A stretch of DNA of 64,000 bases, from NCBI GenBank assembly GCA_951828515.1, contig OX639992.1, forward strand, positions 2,768,217 to 2,832,216, written 5' to 3'. Shown piece by piece: positions 43,663-52,562 of the stretch (positions within the stretch are counted from its first letter, which is position 1; each line of letters opens with the position of its first letter). Origin of the DNA: an uncultured Poribacteria bacterium. GTDB lineage: Bacteria > Poribacteria > WGA-4E > WGA-3G. The notes beneath the pieces are model-generated. The model ran no database searches. It saw only the letters and a program-made list of their open reading frames with translations, and was not told where the DNA came from. The position numbers were made by a program, and so were the translations under genes.

Positions 43663-44460
43663 TCAGCGCGCACCACACGCTTGCAAACATGCCTGCATGT
43701 GCCCGCGCGATTCTGCCGCAATTGTGCAGCACTGCGCTAAACTATATTCTTTCGCACCGATGACTTCAAGGCTCAACGGACCCGTATAGCCGTTTTCATG
43801 CAAGACCCGGATATAGCCGACGAGGTCGATGTCCCCGCGTCCGTTTGCCTGCAATTCAGGATCGCCAGGACCGCGTTGTGTGCCTTTGCAGTCTCGAATA
43901 TGTACATGTTTCACACGCGAGATCACCGCTGCGATCGCCTCCACAGGGTTCTCATCCGCACGATGGATGTGGGACGGATCCATATCAATTCCAAACGCCG
44001 GTGATGAAATCGCTTCCATGATGCGAAGCGTCGTCGGTGTGTTATAGATACTTGCACCCACGTGTGCCTTGACGCAGAGTGTCACGCCGTAGTGTTCCGC
44101 ACGTTCGGAGAGACTTCCCAATGAATCGACAACTTCGGGCCAGGCAGATTCATCGTCCGACGCACCACCGGGACCGCAGTTGATAATGGGGACACCGATC
44201 TCAGCCGCGGCTTGGAATGCCGACTCCATTCGTTCTGGATCGCGCGAGGGTTGTTCCATTGCCAAGAGGTCGATTTCGTATTCTTTCGCGAATCGCTTGA
44301 TGTCGTCAGCAAGTTCCTGCCAGTTCGCGAGCACGAGATGCTGACTCATCCCGTCGATCGCTGAAAGTTCGATGCCATCATAGCCAGCCATCGCGATGTG
44401 TTTAAAGGCGGTTTCCATATCGTAACCGCCGAACAGTACTGAATTTGCTCCTAATTTCAA
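43663..44460 (-). CDS. Sugar phosphate isomerase/epimerase (AP2Ec/xylose isomerase-like)
   Basis: 265 residues. TIM-barrel sequence with MAGYDGIELSA at the start and conserved acidic and His positions: MEQPSRDPE, CVKAHVG (His), FGIDMDPSHIHR (Asp-His pair), HVHIRDCKG (Asp), and PLSLEVIGA (Glu). These are the metal-binding residues of the xylose-isomerase-like superfamily. Lies 54 bp downstream of a Gfo/Idh/MocA gene on the same strand, so the two likely belong to one sugar or inositol pathway. Confidence 0.88.
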   Translation of the reverse strand: MKLGANSVLFGGYDMETAFKHIAMAGYDGIELSAIDGMSQHLVLANWQELADDIKRFAKEYEIDLLAMEQPSRDPERMESAFQAAAEIGVPIINCGPGGASDDESAWPEVVDSLGSLSERAEHYGVTLCVKAHVGASIYNTPTTLRIMEAISSPAFGIDMDPSHIHRADENPVEAIAAVISRVKHVHIRDCKGTQRGPGDPELQANGRGDIDLVGYIRVLHENGYTGPLSLEVIGAKEYSLAQCCTIAAESRGHMQACLQACGAR

Positions 44461-44513
44461 GTGTAATGCTCCTTACTATACGGACAGACATAGTACCGCC
44501 CGATCTACAACAA

Positions 44514-45593
44514 TTATCCGTTCAATGTCGGAAGTGGATGTGGACGCACCAAGATACCGCCCTGCTCATAGGACTCTATTGCCGCCCAAGTATACTCAAG
44601 TGCCGCGAGCGCATCTCTGCCGGAGGCGCGTAGTTGCTCTCTCGGTACGCCGTTCGTGATGTCCTCTAAAAAGGCGTGAATCCTTAAGGGAAAGGTCTCA
44701 CCGAAATCGCTGATGCCGGATTCCGTGACAATAGGCTCGTCAGAGAAGTCAGGCGCACCCGGGGAGGGCCAATAGGTCACCTTCTCGATACAGTTTTCAA
44801 TGCAAAAGGTACCACGTGTGCCTGCGAGTTCAACACTCCACCAACCGCCGAGACCGAATGTCGCATCACCACGTTGGCTCAATAGGTAGCCGATACACCC
44901 GTTTTCAAAACGGAGGTGTATGCTGTTAATGGAGACCATCACATCTCCGGAACCCCGTCTAAAATGAGGGCGATCCATGAAGGCTTGGACGTGCGTCACA
45001 TCGCCGCAGAAATGGCGCATCACACTGAACGGATGCGATAAGAAGGCTTTCACATGAAAATAGGGAAATCCATCTGACCGAGGGGCTTTCGAGTGACTAT
45101 AACCGAACTCACCGCCAGCGAATCCCATTTTGTGAAGACAGTAGACCATCTCCCCGATGTGTCCATCGTCAATATATTTCTTCGCTTGCTCCGCAGGCGG
45201 TGTAAAATAGTGATTCAGATTACAACCGAGATAGAGGTTTTCTTCTGTGGCTTTCGCTACCATGTCTCGTGCCTGTCCGATATCGTTAGAGATCGGTTTC
45301 TCAACGAGCACATGCTTTCCCTTCTCAAGAGCCTCCATTGTTGGTTCATAGTGCCAGCTGCCGTTTTCATTTCCACCGGTGCCGACATCAACGATGTCCA
45401 AGTCGGGTTCGCCATCAATCATATCAGCTAAGCTGTAGTATGCCTTTACACCGAGACGTTCCGCTGCGTTGTCTGCACGCTCTTTCATAATGTCACACAC
45501 TGCAACCAGTTCCGCTAAGTCGTCATTCGCGTGGCAATTCGCATGGTTATTACCAATCCCACTCATGCCGACAACGCCAACTTTTAATGCCAT
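44514..45593 (-). CDS. Gfo/Idh/MocA-family oxidoreductase
   Basis: 359 residues. N-terminal Rossmann motif VGVVGMSGIGNNHANCH (GxGxxG-like), then VEKPIS, the classic EKP motif of the family, and a C-terminal alpha/beta domain with FLSHPFSVMRHFCGDVTHV. NAD(P)-dependent oxidation or reduction of a cyclic sugar or polyol. Probable operon with the isomerase downstream; divergent from another family member at 45846. Confidence 0.9.
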   Translation of the reverse strand: MALKVGVVGMSGIGNNHANCHANDDLAELVAVCDIMKERADNAAERLGVKAYYSLADMIDGEPDLDIVDVGTGGNENGSWHYEPTMEALEKGKHVLVEKPISNDIGQARDMVAKATEENLYLGCNLNHYFTPPAEQAKKYIDDGHIGEMVYCLHKMGFAGGEFGYSHSKAPRSDGFPYFHVKAFLSHPFSVMRHFCGDVTHVQAFMDRPHFRRGSGDVMVSINSIHLRFENGCIGYLLSQRGDATFGLGGWWSVELAGTRGTFCIENCIEKVTYWPSPGAPDFSDEPIVTESGISDFGETFPLRIHAFLEDITNGVPREQLRASGRDALAALEYTWAAIESYEQGGILVRPHPLPTLNG

Positions 45594-45750
45594 TTGTTGT
45601 TGATTCCTTCCAAAGATGAAGTTTGATTTCGCCTATAGGGTAGACGTGCAATTTAAATTTGCGTTTGCTCGTAACATCCTACAGGGACTTTACATCTCAT
45701 CTATTATAAGGCTGTTCACGGTTTTGTCAACAAATATCTGCAAAATGCCC

Positions 45751-45779
45751 TTGACAGCAATTCCCTTACGTGCTATTTT
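45751..45779 (+). promoter_or_regulatory. Promoter of the plus-strand oxidoreductase
   Basis: TTGACA (45751-45756) with TATTTT (45774-45779), 17-bp spacing, 66 bp before the ATG at 45846 in a divergent intergenic region. Confidence 0.6.
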
Positions 45780-45845
45780 CTCATAGGAGAATCAATGCAC
45801 CTCAATCTCCGTAGGAACACACTATCACGCGAAGGAGGAACACAG

Positions 45846-46940
45846 ATGAGTATCAGTGTCGGGATGGTAGGTTTGGGGATGTTCGGACCGGCGTTTATCC
45901 AATCGTATCAGTCGCATCCAGATGTACATCGTCTGGCACTCTGCGATTTGCGCGAAGACCGGTTGGCAAAATATGCAAAGCAGTTTGAGATTACTGAGAC
46001 CTACTCAAGCCTTGACGACATCTGCAAATCGGATTTAGACGCGCTCGTTATCATTACCCAACATTGGATGCACGCACCGCAGGCGGTTCAAGCGATGGAA
46101 TCAGGAAAGCACGTCTATACTGCTGTCCCTGCCGCGGCATCCTTAGATGAATGTGAGGCTCTTGTCAGGACGGTCGAACGAACCGGAATGATTTACATGA
46201 ACGGTGAGACGAGTTATTTCCGCCCAGAAACCGCCTTCTGTCGCCAGAAAGCAGCGGAGGGTGCATTCGGGGAGTTCGTCCATTGCCGTGCCGAGTATTT
46301 TCATGACATGAGCCACGGACTCTACGATGTGGCGAAAAATCGGTGGGGCGCGCAGTGGGGGCGCGATAAGATGGGCGGTATACCGATGTATTATCCAACC
46401 CATTCAACCTGTTTCCCGATCTCCGTAATGAAGGCGTACGCAACATCGGTCTCCGCACAAGGGTACGTCTATCCAAACGACGATTGGTTTCGGACGGACA
46501 CTATTCACAAAAATCCGTTCTCAAATGAAGTCGGGCTTTTCACGATGAGCAACGGCTCGACAATGCAAATCTGTGAGTTCCGAAGGATCGGGCACCCCGG
46601 ATCCGAACGTGTCAGTGGTATTTATGGGACAGAGGGCAGTTACGAACAGAGTCTCGCAGGGAGCGTTTGGGCAGGCAAACACGGGAGGGAAATCGTTGAG
46701 CCTTCAAGATCACACGAAGACCTCCCAGAGGCACTCACCGCGGATCTCGGCGGGCATGGCGGTTCACACGCCTATCTCGTACACGAATTCGTGGATGCCG
46801 TCAATCGTCAACGATTGCCACGCGTCAACGTTTGGGAAGCGGTTCGGTATTGCGCACCCGGATTTGTCGCACATGAATCTGCACTACGAGATGGAGAATT
46901 GCTCCCAATTCCAGATTGGGGAGACGCACCAGAAACGTAA
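45846..46940 (+). CDS. Gfo/Idh/MocA-family oxidoreductase
   Basis: 364 residues from ATG 45846, after AAGGAGGAACACAG; a frame to 45795 is less likely. Rossmann segment VGMVGLGMFGPAFIQSY; the usual EKP position reads VYTAVPAAAS, so the catalytic Lys is replaced. The C-terminal half includes MGGIPMYYPTHSTCFPISV, with family-typical His. A related branch of these oxidoreductases has lost the Lys, so activity may differ from its neighbour at 44514. Divergent transcription from that gene suggests related roles. Confidence 0.85.
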   Translation: MSISVGMVGLGMFGPAFIQSYQSHPDVHRLALCDLREDRLAKYAKQFEITETYSSLDDICKSDLDALVIITQHWMHAPQAVQAMESGKHVYTAVPAAASLDECEALVRTVERTGMIYMNGETSYFRPETAFCRQKAAEGAFGEFVHCRAEYFHDMSHGLYDVAKNRWGAQWGRDKMGGIPMYYPTHSTCFPISVMKAYATSVSAQGYVYPNDDWFRTDTIHKNPFSNEVGLFTMSNGSTMQICEFRRIGHPGSERVSGIYGTEGSYEQSLAGSVWAGKHGREIVEPSRSHEDLPEALTADLGGHGGSHAYLVHEFVDAVNRQRLPRVNVWEAVRYCAPGFVAHESALRDGELLPIPDWGDAPET

Positions 46941-46955
46941 AACAGAAGATTGTCC

Positions 46956-46984
46956 TTGATTTTTATCGCATTTTACGGTATACT
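46956..46984 (+). promoter_or_regulatory. Promoter of sulfite reductase gene
   Basis: TTGATT (46956-46961) with TATACT (46979-46984), 17-bp spacing, 128 bp before the ATG at 47112. Confidence 0.6.
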
Positions 46985-47005
46985 ATACAATTTAAAGGAT
47001 TTCTA

Positions 47006-47047
47006 ATGGCTGGATACCATGCAAATCGGCACGCAACCTTCGGCTAA
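47006..47047 (+). CDS. Possible leader peptide upstream of sulfite reductase
   Basis: A 13-codon frame reading MAGYHANRHATFG, with AAAGGA 6 nt before its ATG, lies between the promoter and the reductase gene. Its signal is as good as that of many genes here. It has no cysteine or methionine run, so classical sulfur-amino-acid attenuation is not evident. No terminator follows it. It may be a chance frame. Confidence 0.35.
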   Translation: MAGYHANRHATFG

Positions 47048-47111
47048 ATAGAAAACCATCGGACATTAATCAACGCACACTACGAATCCGAGGTTAATTA
47101 AGGAGTATAGC

Positions 47112-49556
47112 ATGGCTATTGAATACGCGGGTCCCTTTGATACATCGGCGATTCTACCAGATGTTGCCCGCGAAATTGAAATTTATGAGATACAACTTGG
47201 TCGGGTCCAAGCGGGCCAAGTGGAAGAGACGCTGTTTACCGAATTTAGACTCCGGCATGGGGTTTACGGGCAGCGCGATGATAGATCGCAGATGATCCGT
47301 GTTAAAATCCCGTTCGGCGGACTCACAGCAGTACAACTTGAAATGCTGGCGGATGTTGCCGAAGAATTTTCGGATAATATCATCCACATCACCACCCGCC
47401 AAGATGTACAATATCACTACGTAGACATCACCAACACGCCGGAACTCATGCGTCGCCTCGCAAGCGTAGACATTACCACCAAAGAAGCGTGTGGTAATGT
47501 CGTGCGAAATGTTACGGCATGTCCTCTCAGCGGTGTGTGCCAAGATGAGACATTTGATGTAACACCCTATTCTCAGGCATTGTCAGCGTTCCTCTTAGGA
47601 CACCCGGACGCGCAGGATTTTGGTCGTAAGTTCAAAATTGCGTTTTCTGGATGTGAAGAACACGCTTGCGGTTTAGCGAATATGCACGACATCGGTGCAG
47701 TCGCTGCCGTTAAAGAGGTAGATGGTGAAGTCAAACGCGGTTTTAAACTTTATGTCGGTGGTGGACTCGGCGCAGTCCCGCATCAGGCGAAAGTGTTTGA
47801 TGATTTCGTCTCCGCAGAGGAACTCCTGCCGATTTCACAATCAATTTGCAGAGTTTTCACCCGTTTAGGTGAACGCCGGAATCGGAATAAGGCGCGTTTA
47901 AAATTTGTGATCGCCAAATACGGCATTGAAGAATTTCGTAGACAGGTACTTGAAGATCGGGCTACGCTACGCCACGATCCGGAATGGACTGCGTATCTGG
48001 ACAATCTTGACGCTTACAACGAAAGTCCTCTCAAGGCACCGACACAGCTTAATGGTGCTTCAAAACCTGAAGGGTTTGAAGAGTGGTATCAATCGAATGT
48101 GCAGTTACAGAGTCAACCCGGTTATGCTTTCGTGACGATTACATTGCCGCTTGGTGATATTACTGCAGATCAGACGCGTGTTTTGGCAGATATTTCGCGG
48201 AAATATGTGAAAGACACCATCCGTGCTACAGTCGAACAGAACATCGTTCTCCGCTGGGTAACAATGACGGATCTCCCCGCACTTTATCGCGAACTGAGGG
48301 TGATCGGTCTCGGTGACCCGGGGGCAGAATCTATGGTTGATATTACCGCTTGCCCGGGGACTGATTCCTGTAAACTCGGTGTTTCTTCTTCTCGCGGTCT
48401 GGCAGCGCACCTGCGAAACTATTTCATTGAAACCGGTGTGCAGAATGAAATCAAAGACTTTCGGATTAAGATTAGTGGTTGCCCCAATTCTTGCGGACAG
48501 CACCACATCGCGAATATTGGTTTCTTCGGCTCCTCACGTCGGATGGGTGAACATATCGCGCCTTACTATCAGGTGCTACTCGGTGGACACATGGCCGAGA
48601 ACGCCAGTTCTTACGGACTTGCCAATGGAAAAATCCACGGCAAATATATTCCGGCGTTCATTGAGGAATTAACCGGTAAGTACACGGCGGAACGCAATGA
48701 GGAAGAGTCCTTCACTGATTACGTCGCACGGCTCGGTAAGGCGGAAATCAAGCAGATCTTATCCAAATACGATAAGATCCCGTCTTATGAGGAAGCACCA
48801 GAGTTCTATGTGGACACCGGCGACACGAAAGATTACCAACTCAAGACAGGTGTCGGTGAATGTGCAGGAGAGGTCGTAGCACTCGTTTCTATGAAATTGG
48901 AAGAGGCAGATCGGCTTATCTATGAATCCGGTTTGAACTTGGAAAAGGGTGAATATCAGGATTCCGCGGAGTTGGCTTTTGATGCAATGATCAGAGCCGC
49001 AGACGGACTTCAGACAACGGTAGGTTTGCAATATATTGACGACGCGACCACCGTCAACGAATTCCGCACGCATTTCTTTGAACCCGGTAACTTCTTCCCC
49101 GGTTACGGTGCGCACATCTTCAAAGCAACAGAGGAAGATGCTTCTACGTTTGACCACGAGTTGGCACACCGTCGCGTTGAAGAAGCGACCCTCTTCGTTG
49201 AAGAATCGCATAACGTCTATGGACGCATGCGGATTAAGCAGGAGGAAGAGGAAGAGAGCCGTCGCAAAAAACGTCGCTCACGACCGGCGCGGAAACCACG
49301 GGTTGTCAAGAAAACGAAGCCCGTTGAAGAAATCGTGGATAGCCTCGATCTTAAAGGAGTCGCCTGCCCGTTCAACTATGTCCAAGCAAAGATTCGGTTG
49401 GAAACGATGGATCTCGGTCAACTTCTCGAAGTCACCATCGACGATGGCGAACCCATTGAGAACGTACCGAAGAGCCTCACCAACGATGGACATGAGATCG
49501 TTGACACCAAGAAGGTCGGACAGCACTACCGACTCACCGTCCGGAAGGGTGAGTAG
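47112..49556 (+). CDS. Nitrite/sulfite reductase fused to HEPN-like and TusA domains
   Basis: 814 residues with AAGGAG upstream. Residues 1-530 are the two-fold siroheme reductase body: half one has ACPLSGVC and GCEEHAC, half two has ACPGTDSC (Cx5C) and SGCPNSCGQHH (Cx3C), the canonical [4Fe-4S]-siroheme ligands. Reduction of sulfite to sulfide or nitrite to ammonia is thus likely. Residues about 600-700 are a helical HEPN-like module seen in some reductases of this type, followed by a Lys/Arg-rich linker. Residues 746-814 are a TusA/SirA-type sulfur carrier, with Cys752 in GVACPFNY (CPxP altered to CPFN). The fusion points to direct handling of the sulfur product. Confidence 0.9.
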   Translation: MAIEYAGPFDTSAILPDVAREIEIYEIQLGRVQAGQVEETLFTEFRLRHGVYGQRDDRSQMIRVKIPFGGLTAVQLEMLADVAEEFSDNIIHITTRQDVQYHYVDITNTPELMRRLASVDITTKEACGNVVRNVTACPLSGVCQDETFDVTPYSQALSAFLLGHPDAQDFGRKFKIAFSGCEEHACGLANMHDIGAVAAVKEVDGEVKRGFKLYVGGGLGAVPHQAKVFDDFVSAEELLPISQSICRVFTRLGERRNRNKARLKFVIAKYGIEEFRRQVLEDRATLRHDPEWTAYLDNLDAYNESPLKAPTQLNGASKPEGFEEWYQSNVQLQSQPGYAFVTITLPLGDITADQTRVLADISRKYVKDTIRATVEQNIVLRWVTMTDLPALYRELRVIGLGDPGAESMVDITACPGTDSCKLGVSSSRGLAAHLRNYFIETGVQNEIKDFRIKISGCPNSCGQHHIANIGFFGSSRRMGEHIAPYYQVLLGGHMAENASSYGLANGKIHGKYIPAFIEELTGKYTAERNEEESFTDYVARLGKAEIKQILSKYDKIPSYEEAPEFYVDTGDTKDYQLKTGVGECAGEVVALVSMKLEEADRLIYESGLNLEKGEYQDSAELAFDAMIRAADGLQTTVGLQYIDDATTVNEFRTHFFEPGNFFPGYGAHIFKATEEDASTFDHELAHRRVEEATLFVEESHNVYGRMRIKQEEEEESRRKKRRSRPARKPRVVKKTKPVEEIVDSLDLKGVACPFNYVQAKIRLETMDLGQLLEVTIDDGEPIENVPKSLTNDGHEIVDTKKVGQHYRLTVRKGE

Positions 49557-49653
49557 ATTTTAAGATCGCTGTTCATCGTAGGACGCATCTCGTGGATGTC
49601 TGTTATTGAACTTTACATCACTGGCGATTGTCGTTTGCACCTAAAATAGGTAT

Positions 49654-49673
49654 AGGCGACCAATCGCCTTTTT
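49654..49673 (+). terminator. Intrinsic terminator after sulfite reductase gene
   Basis: AGGCGA (49654-49659) pairs with TCGCCT (49664-49669), loop CCAA, followed by a T-run. It lies 21 bp before the antitoxin start, so the toxin-antitoxin pair must have its own promoter or rely on read-through. Confidence 0.75.
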
Positions 49674-49693
49674 ACAATGGGGAGTTCTACATC

Positions 49694-49930
49694 ATGGATG
49701 CCGAACAGATTTATGAAATTCTGAACCGCGTGCGAACCTGGGATGCCAAGATGCGGATAGATCTCGCTCGTCAAATTTTGGAAACTGTCGTGCCGTCACA
49801 ACCCTCTCTTCCTGCCCAGACCATGACGTTGGAAGAAGTCCAGGCGATTATGAAAACAGATAAGCGTCCCCCTACTGACGAGGAATGCGAAAAGATCCTT
49901 GAAGAGGAACGCCTGAAAAAATACGGATGA
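49694..49930 (+). CDS. Antitoxin-like small protein of a PIN-type module
   Basis: 78 residues from ATG 49694 with GGAG 9 nt upstream; a longer frame to 49628 would run through the terminator. Sequence is helical and acidic (MDAEQIYEILNRVRTWDAKM; EECEKILEEERLKKYG). No standard ribbon-helix-helix motif is obvious, but its size and its 4-bp overlap (ATGA) with a PIN-domain gene are typical of VapB-type antitoxins. Confidence 0.7.
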   Translation: MDAEQIYEILNRVRTWDAKMRIDLARQILETVVPSQPSLPAQTMTLEEVQAIMKTDKRPPTDEECEKILEEERLKKYG

Positions 49931-50355
49931 TTCACGCTTTATTGGATACAAACGTAGTTCTGGATGCACTGCTTGATCGAACCCCTTGGAACATTCAGGC
50001 AAATGCTATCTGGCAAGCGCAATTAGACAAGCAGTTTGTTGCTTATGTCACAGCAACGGCGCTAACCGACATTTTTTATATAAGTCGCCGCTATGGAGGG
50101 CTTGAGAAAGCCTGGCGACTCGTTCATGCTGTATTGAATCAATTATCCGTTATCTCAGTCGGTCCCCGCGAACTACAGTTGGCAACAAGATTAGCAGGAA
50201 GCGACTTTGAAGATAATCTGCAAATCGCCTGTGCAATGCTCATGCAACTTGATGTAATAGTTACCCGAAATCTTTCAGGATTTTCGGTTGATAATGTCCA
50301 AATTCTCACGCCACAACAGTTGCTTTTGGAGTTGAGAGAGTTAAGTCGTGTTTAA
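49927..50355 (+). CDS. PIN-domain toxin (VapC-like)
   Basis: 142 residues. PIN nuclease signature: LLDTNVVLDALLDR (Asp7, and Asp12 of the same run), conserved TALTDIFYISRR (Asp), and SDFEDNLQIACAM (Asp/Glu pair) with TRNLSGF near the C-terminus. These form the Mg2+ site for RNA cleavage. Translation is coupled to the upstream antitoxin-like gene. The three acidic positions look intact, so probably active. Confidence 0.85.
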   Translation: MIHALLDTNVVLDALLDRTPWNIQANAIWQAQLDKQFVAYVTATALTDIFYISRRYGGLEKAWRLVHAVLNQLSVISVGPRELQLATRLAGSDFEDNLQIACAMLMQLDVIVTRNLSGFSVDNVQILTPQQLLLELRELSRV

Positions 50356-50451
50356 TGCCATTTAAGCCTTTAGAATACGGAAACTCTAATCTTGAAACCG
50401 ATGCTGGACAAAGAGCACATGTAGTGGAAAACCCTACCTCGTTACAATAAA

Positions 50452-50480
50452 TTGACTTTCCTACCAAATTGCGGTATAAT
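50452..50480 (+). promoter_or_regulatory. Strong promoter of the 192-residue gene and moeB-like gene
   Basis: TTGACT (50452-50457) and consensus TATAAT (50475-50480), 17-bp spacing. The start codon is 158 bp downstream, leaving an unusually long leader. Confidence 0.8.
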
Positions 50481-50637
50481 AAAGGCAGTAGATTGTAATG
50501 GATCCAGCAGTTACAGATACAGTAGAAAGAGTGTGCTGGTAATTCTAAAACGATGGGACAAAAATATCGCGGGTGAAGCCTGCTCTTACAAGAAAAGCCC
50601 ATCAGGGCGTTATGTTTATAGGAAATTTTTTAGCAGA
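50481..50637 (+). promoter_or_regulatory. Long structured leader, no known riboswitch recognised
   Basis: GATGGG (50552-50557) pairs with CCCATC (50598-50603), enclosing a smaller stem GCGGG/CCTGC (50569-50584 region). The leader does not match TPP, SAM, Moco or cobalamin riboswitch consensus by eye. The downstream genes lie in a sulfur context, so sulfur or cofactor sensing is possible but unproven. Confidence 0.35.
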
Positions 50638-51216
50638 ATGGATCTACAACAAATTAACATTAAGGTTTTCGCAACCGAAGATAGCAACATCAACTATACC
50701 AACTTCATCAAGGTCTTCAATCGTTGGATGGAGGAAGCGGATTCAGAAGATTACTTGAACTACGCTGACTATTCACACGTCGATGCAGGACCGGGTGTGC
50801 TGTTGATTTTGAAGCAAGCGAACTATAGCATTGACAATGCTTACCATAAGCACGGGTTTCTCTACAATCGGAAACATGCAGTCGAAGGCGACAATGCTGG
50901 CAGGATTCGCCAAGCACTCACAGAAGTGCTCTCCAAATGTGAGCAGCTTGAAGCAGCAGCGGAGTTGGAAAACGCAGTGCATTTCAACGGCGCAAAGCTC
51001 CTGTTTATGATAAACAACCGGCATATCGCACCGAATACATCGGAAATCGCGGCATCCGTTCAGGCAGAGCTAACACCTGTCCTACAACAGATGTATGACG
51101 GTGACGATTTCACGGTGGAACGCACCTCCGAAGACGCACGCGAACGGTTCGCTTTGCAAATCTCAGCGAACTCGGATAAACCGATTTCAGAACTCCTCTC
51201 CAATTTGGGAGCCTAA
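50638..51216 (+). CDS. Conserved uncharacterised protein upstream of moeB-like gene
   Basis: 192 residues from ATG 50638, with AGGAAA upstream; the longer frame from 50452 would begin inside the promoter. Sequence such as FIKVFNRWMEEADSEDYLNY, ADYSHVDAGPGVLLILKQAN and NNRHIAPNTSEIAASVQAEL matches a family seen in other bacteria, with no known function. Only 1 bp separates its stop from the moeB-like start. Lacks membrane segments and metal motifs. Possibly works with the E1-like enzyme in sulfur activation. Confidence 0.7.
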   Translation: MDLQQINIKVFATEDSNINYTNFIKVFNRWMEEADSEDYLNYADYSHVDAGPGVLLILKQANYSIDNAYHKHGFLYNRKHAVEGDNAGRIRQALTEVLSKCEQLEAAAELENAVHFNGAKLLFMINNRHIAPNTSEIAASVQAELTPVLQQMYDGDDFTVERTSEDARERFALQISANSDKPISELLSNLGA

Positions 51217-51217
51217 G

Positions 51218-52024
51218 ATGTTTAACTTCAGCAACGAACAGATTGAACGCTACAGCCGACATATTATCCTCAAAGAGGTCGGCGGGATGGGGCAGACGCG
51301 GTTGCTTGAATCGAAAGTGCTACTCATCGGTGCGGGCGGACTCGGATCCCCCATTGGGATGTACCTCGCAGCTGCAGGAGTCGGCACGCTCGGTATCATT
51401 GACGACGATGTCGTCGATCTCAGTAATTTGCAACGCCAAATCTTGCACGGCATCAGCGATGTCGGCGTTTCGAAGACAAAATCCGCAGAAGCCACTATCG
51501 CAGAGATGAACCCAGATGTCAAGGTGATTCCCCACAACGAACGTATCAATTCGGAAAACGCTTTTGGGATATTAGAGCAGTATGATCTGATTGTGGATGG
51601 GTGCGACAACTTTCCGACCCGCTATCTGCTCAACGACGCATCTGTTATGCTTGGCAAGCCAATCGTGCACGGCAGTATTTCCCAGTTTGAAGGGCAGGTC
51701 ACCGTCCTTTACCCGGGCAAAGGACCGTGTTATCGATGTATCTTTTCCGAACCGCCACCCCAAGGTATGGCACCGAGTTGCCAGGAGGCTGGTGTCTTAG
51801 GTGTGTTGCCCGGCATTATCGGCACAATTCAAGCCGTTGAAGCGATTAAAGTCCTACTGGACATCGGCGATCCGTTAATCGGGAGCCTTCTGCTTTTCGA
51901 CGCGTTATCGATGGAATTCAACAGGCTCAAACTCCGCCAAAATAGCGATTGCCCGATGTGTGGTGAAAATCCTACTATCCATGAATTGATTGATTACGAG
52001 GAATTCTGTGAGGTGCGTTGGTAG
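51218..52024 (+). CDS. MoeB/ThiF-type adenylyltransferase
   Basis: 268 residues from ATG 51218. ATP-binding loop IGAGGLGSPIGMYLAAAGVG, DDDVVDLSNLQRQILH, catalytic DGCDNFPTRYLLND, and two zinc CxxC pairs (CYRC and CPMC). The family activates the C-terminal Gly-Gly of ubiquitin-like sulfur carriers (MoaD, ThiS, CysO). No rhodanese domain is fused and no carrier gene is adjacent, but the reductase-TusA fusion lies just upstream, so a sulfur relay role is likely. Confidence 0.93.
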   Translation: MFNFSNEQIERYSRHIILKEVGGMGQTRLLESKVLLIGAGGLGSPIGMYLAAAGVGTLGIIDDDVVDLSNLQRQILHGISDVGVSKTKSAEATIAEMNPDVKVIPHNERINSENAFGILEQYDLIVDGCDNFPTRYLLNDASVMLGKPIVHGSISQFEGQVTVLYPGKGPCYRCIFSEPPPQGMAPSCQEAGVLGVLPGIIGTIQAVEAIKVLLDIGDPLIGSLLLFDALSMEFNRLKLRQNSDCPMCGENPTIHELIDYEEFCEVRW

Positions 52025-52065
52025 TCCGACGTATTTTACTATAGGGCGGGGTCTGTGTGCCTCGC

Positions 52066-52506
52066 CTATGCCAAAAATCCCTGCCGAATTGGCGAATCAA
52101 GGCACCCACCGCCACGCGCTTCTAAAATTGGAACAAGCCGACGCACGGGATTGAACAGCGTTTGCAGATTGTTTTGTAAGGCACTGTCCCAATATGCTGG
52201 GTCCATCTCGGTAATATCGTGTTCCGTTGAGAAGAACCCACCTGCAGCGTGAATAAAACAATCAACGCCGCCAAACTTCGCCACTGTAGTTTCAAGAAGC
52301 GCGTCTACCTGTGCCGCATCCGTCAAATCGGTTTGATGCGTTAGCACGTCCGCACCGTTAGCACGAATGCGTTTTGCGGTCTCTTCCATTGTTTCTGTCG
52401 TGCGGGCAGCAAGTACGATCTTCGCGCCCTCTTGCGCGAAAAGTAGGGCACTCGCACGGCTCATGTTTGAACCGGCCCCACCGAACAACGCAACCTTATC
52501 CTTCAA
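52066..52506 (-). pseudogene. Truncated short-chain dehydrogenase
   Basis: 146 residues with an N-terminal SDR Rossmann region (KVALFGGAGSNMSRASALLF; DLTDAAQVDALLETTV; HAAGGFFS for the NNAG motif). It ends abruptly after VRRLVPILEARGGG, before the catalytic Ser, YxxxK and the C-terminal half, and the last residues come from unrelated sequence. Full SDRs are about 250 residues. The start is a poor TTG. Convergent with the moeB-like gene 42 bp away. Confidence 0.8.
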
Positions 52507-52562
52507 TCGCGTTTTTCAATTTCCTTTTTCGGAACGCGCCTTGTAAACGCGCCTATCGGAGA

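Noticed and set aside
50539-50637. Possible third IS605-type end in the leader of the unknown gene (word CCATCAGGGCG also at 1064-1074)
   Set aside because: The shared 11-bp word is not within the hairpin core of the known ends, and no nuclease remnant is present; treated as coincidence.
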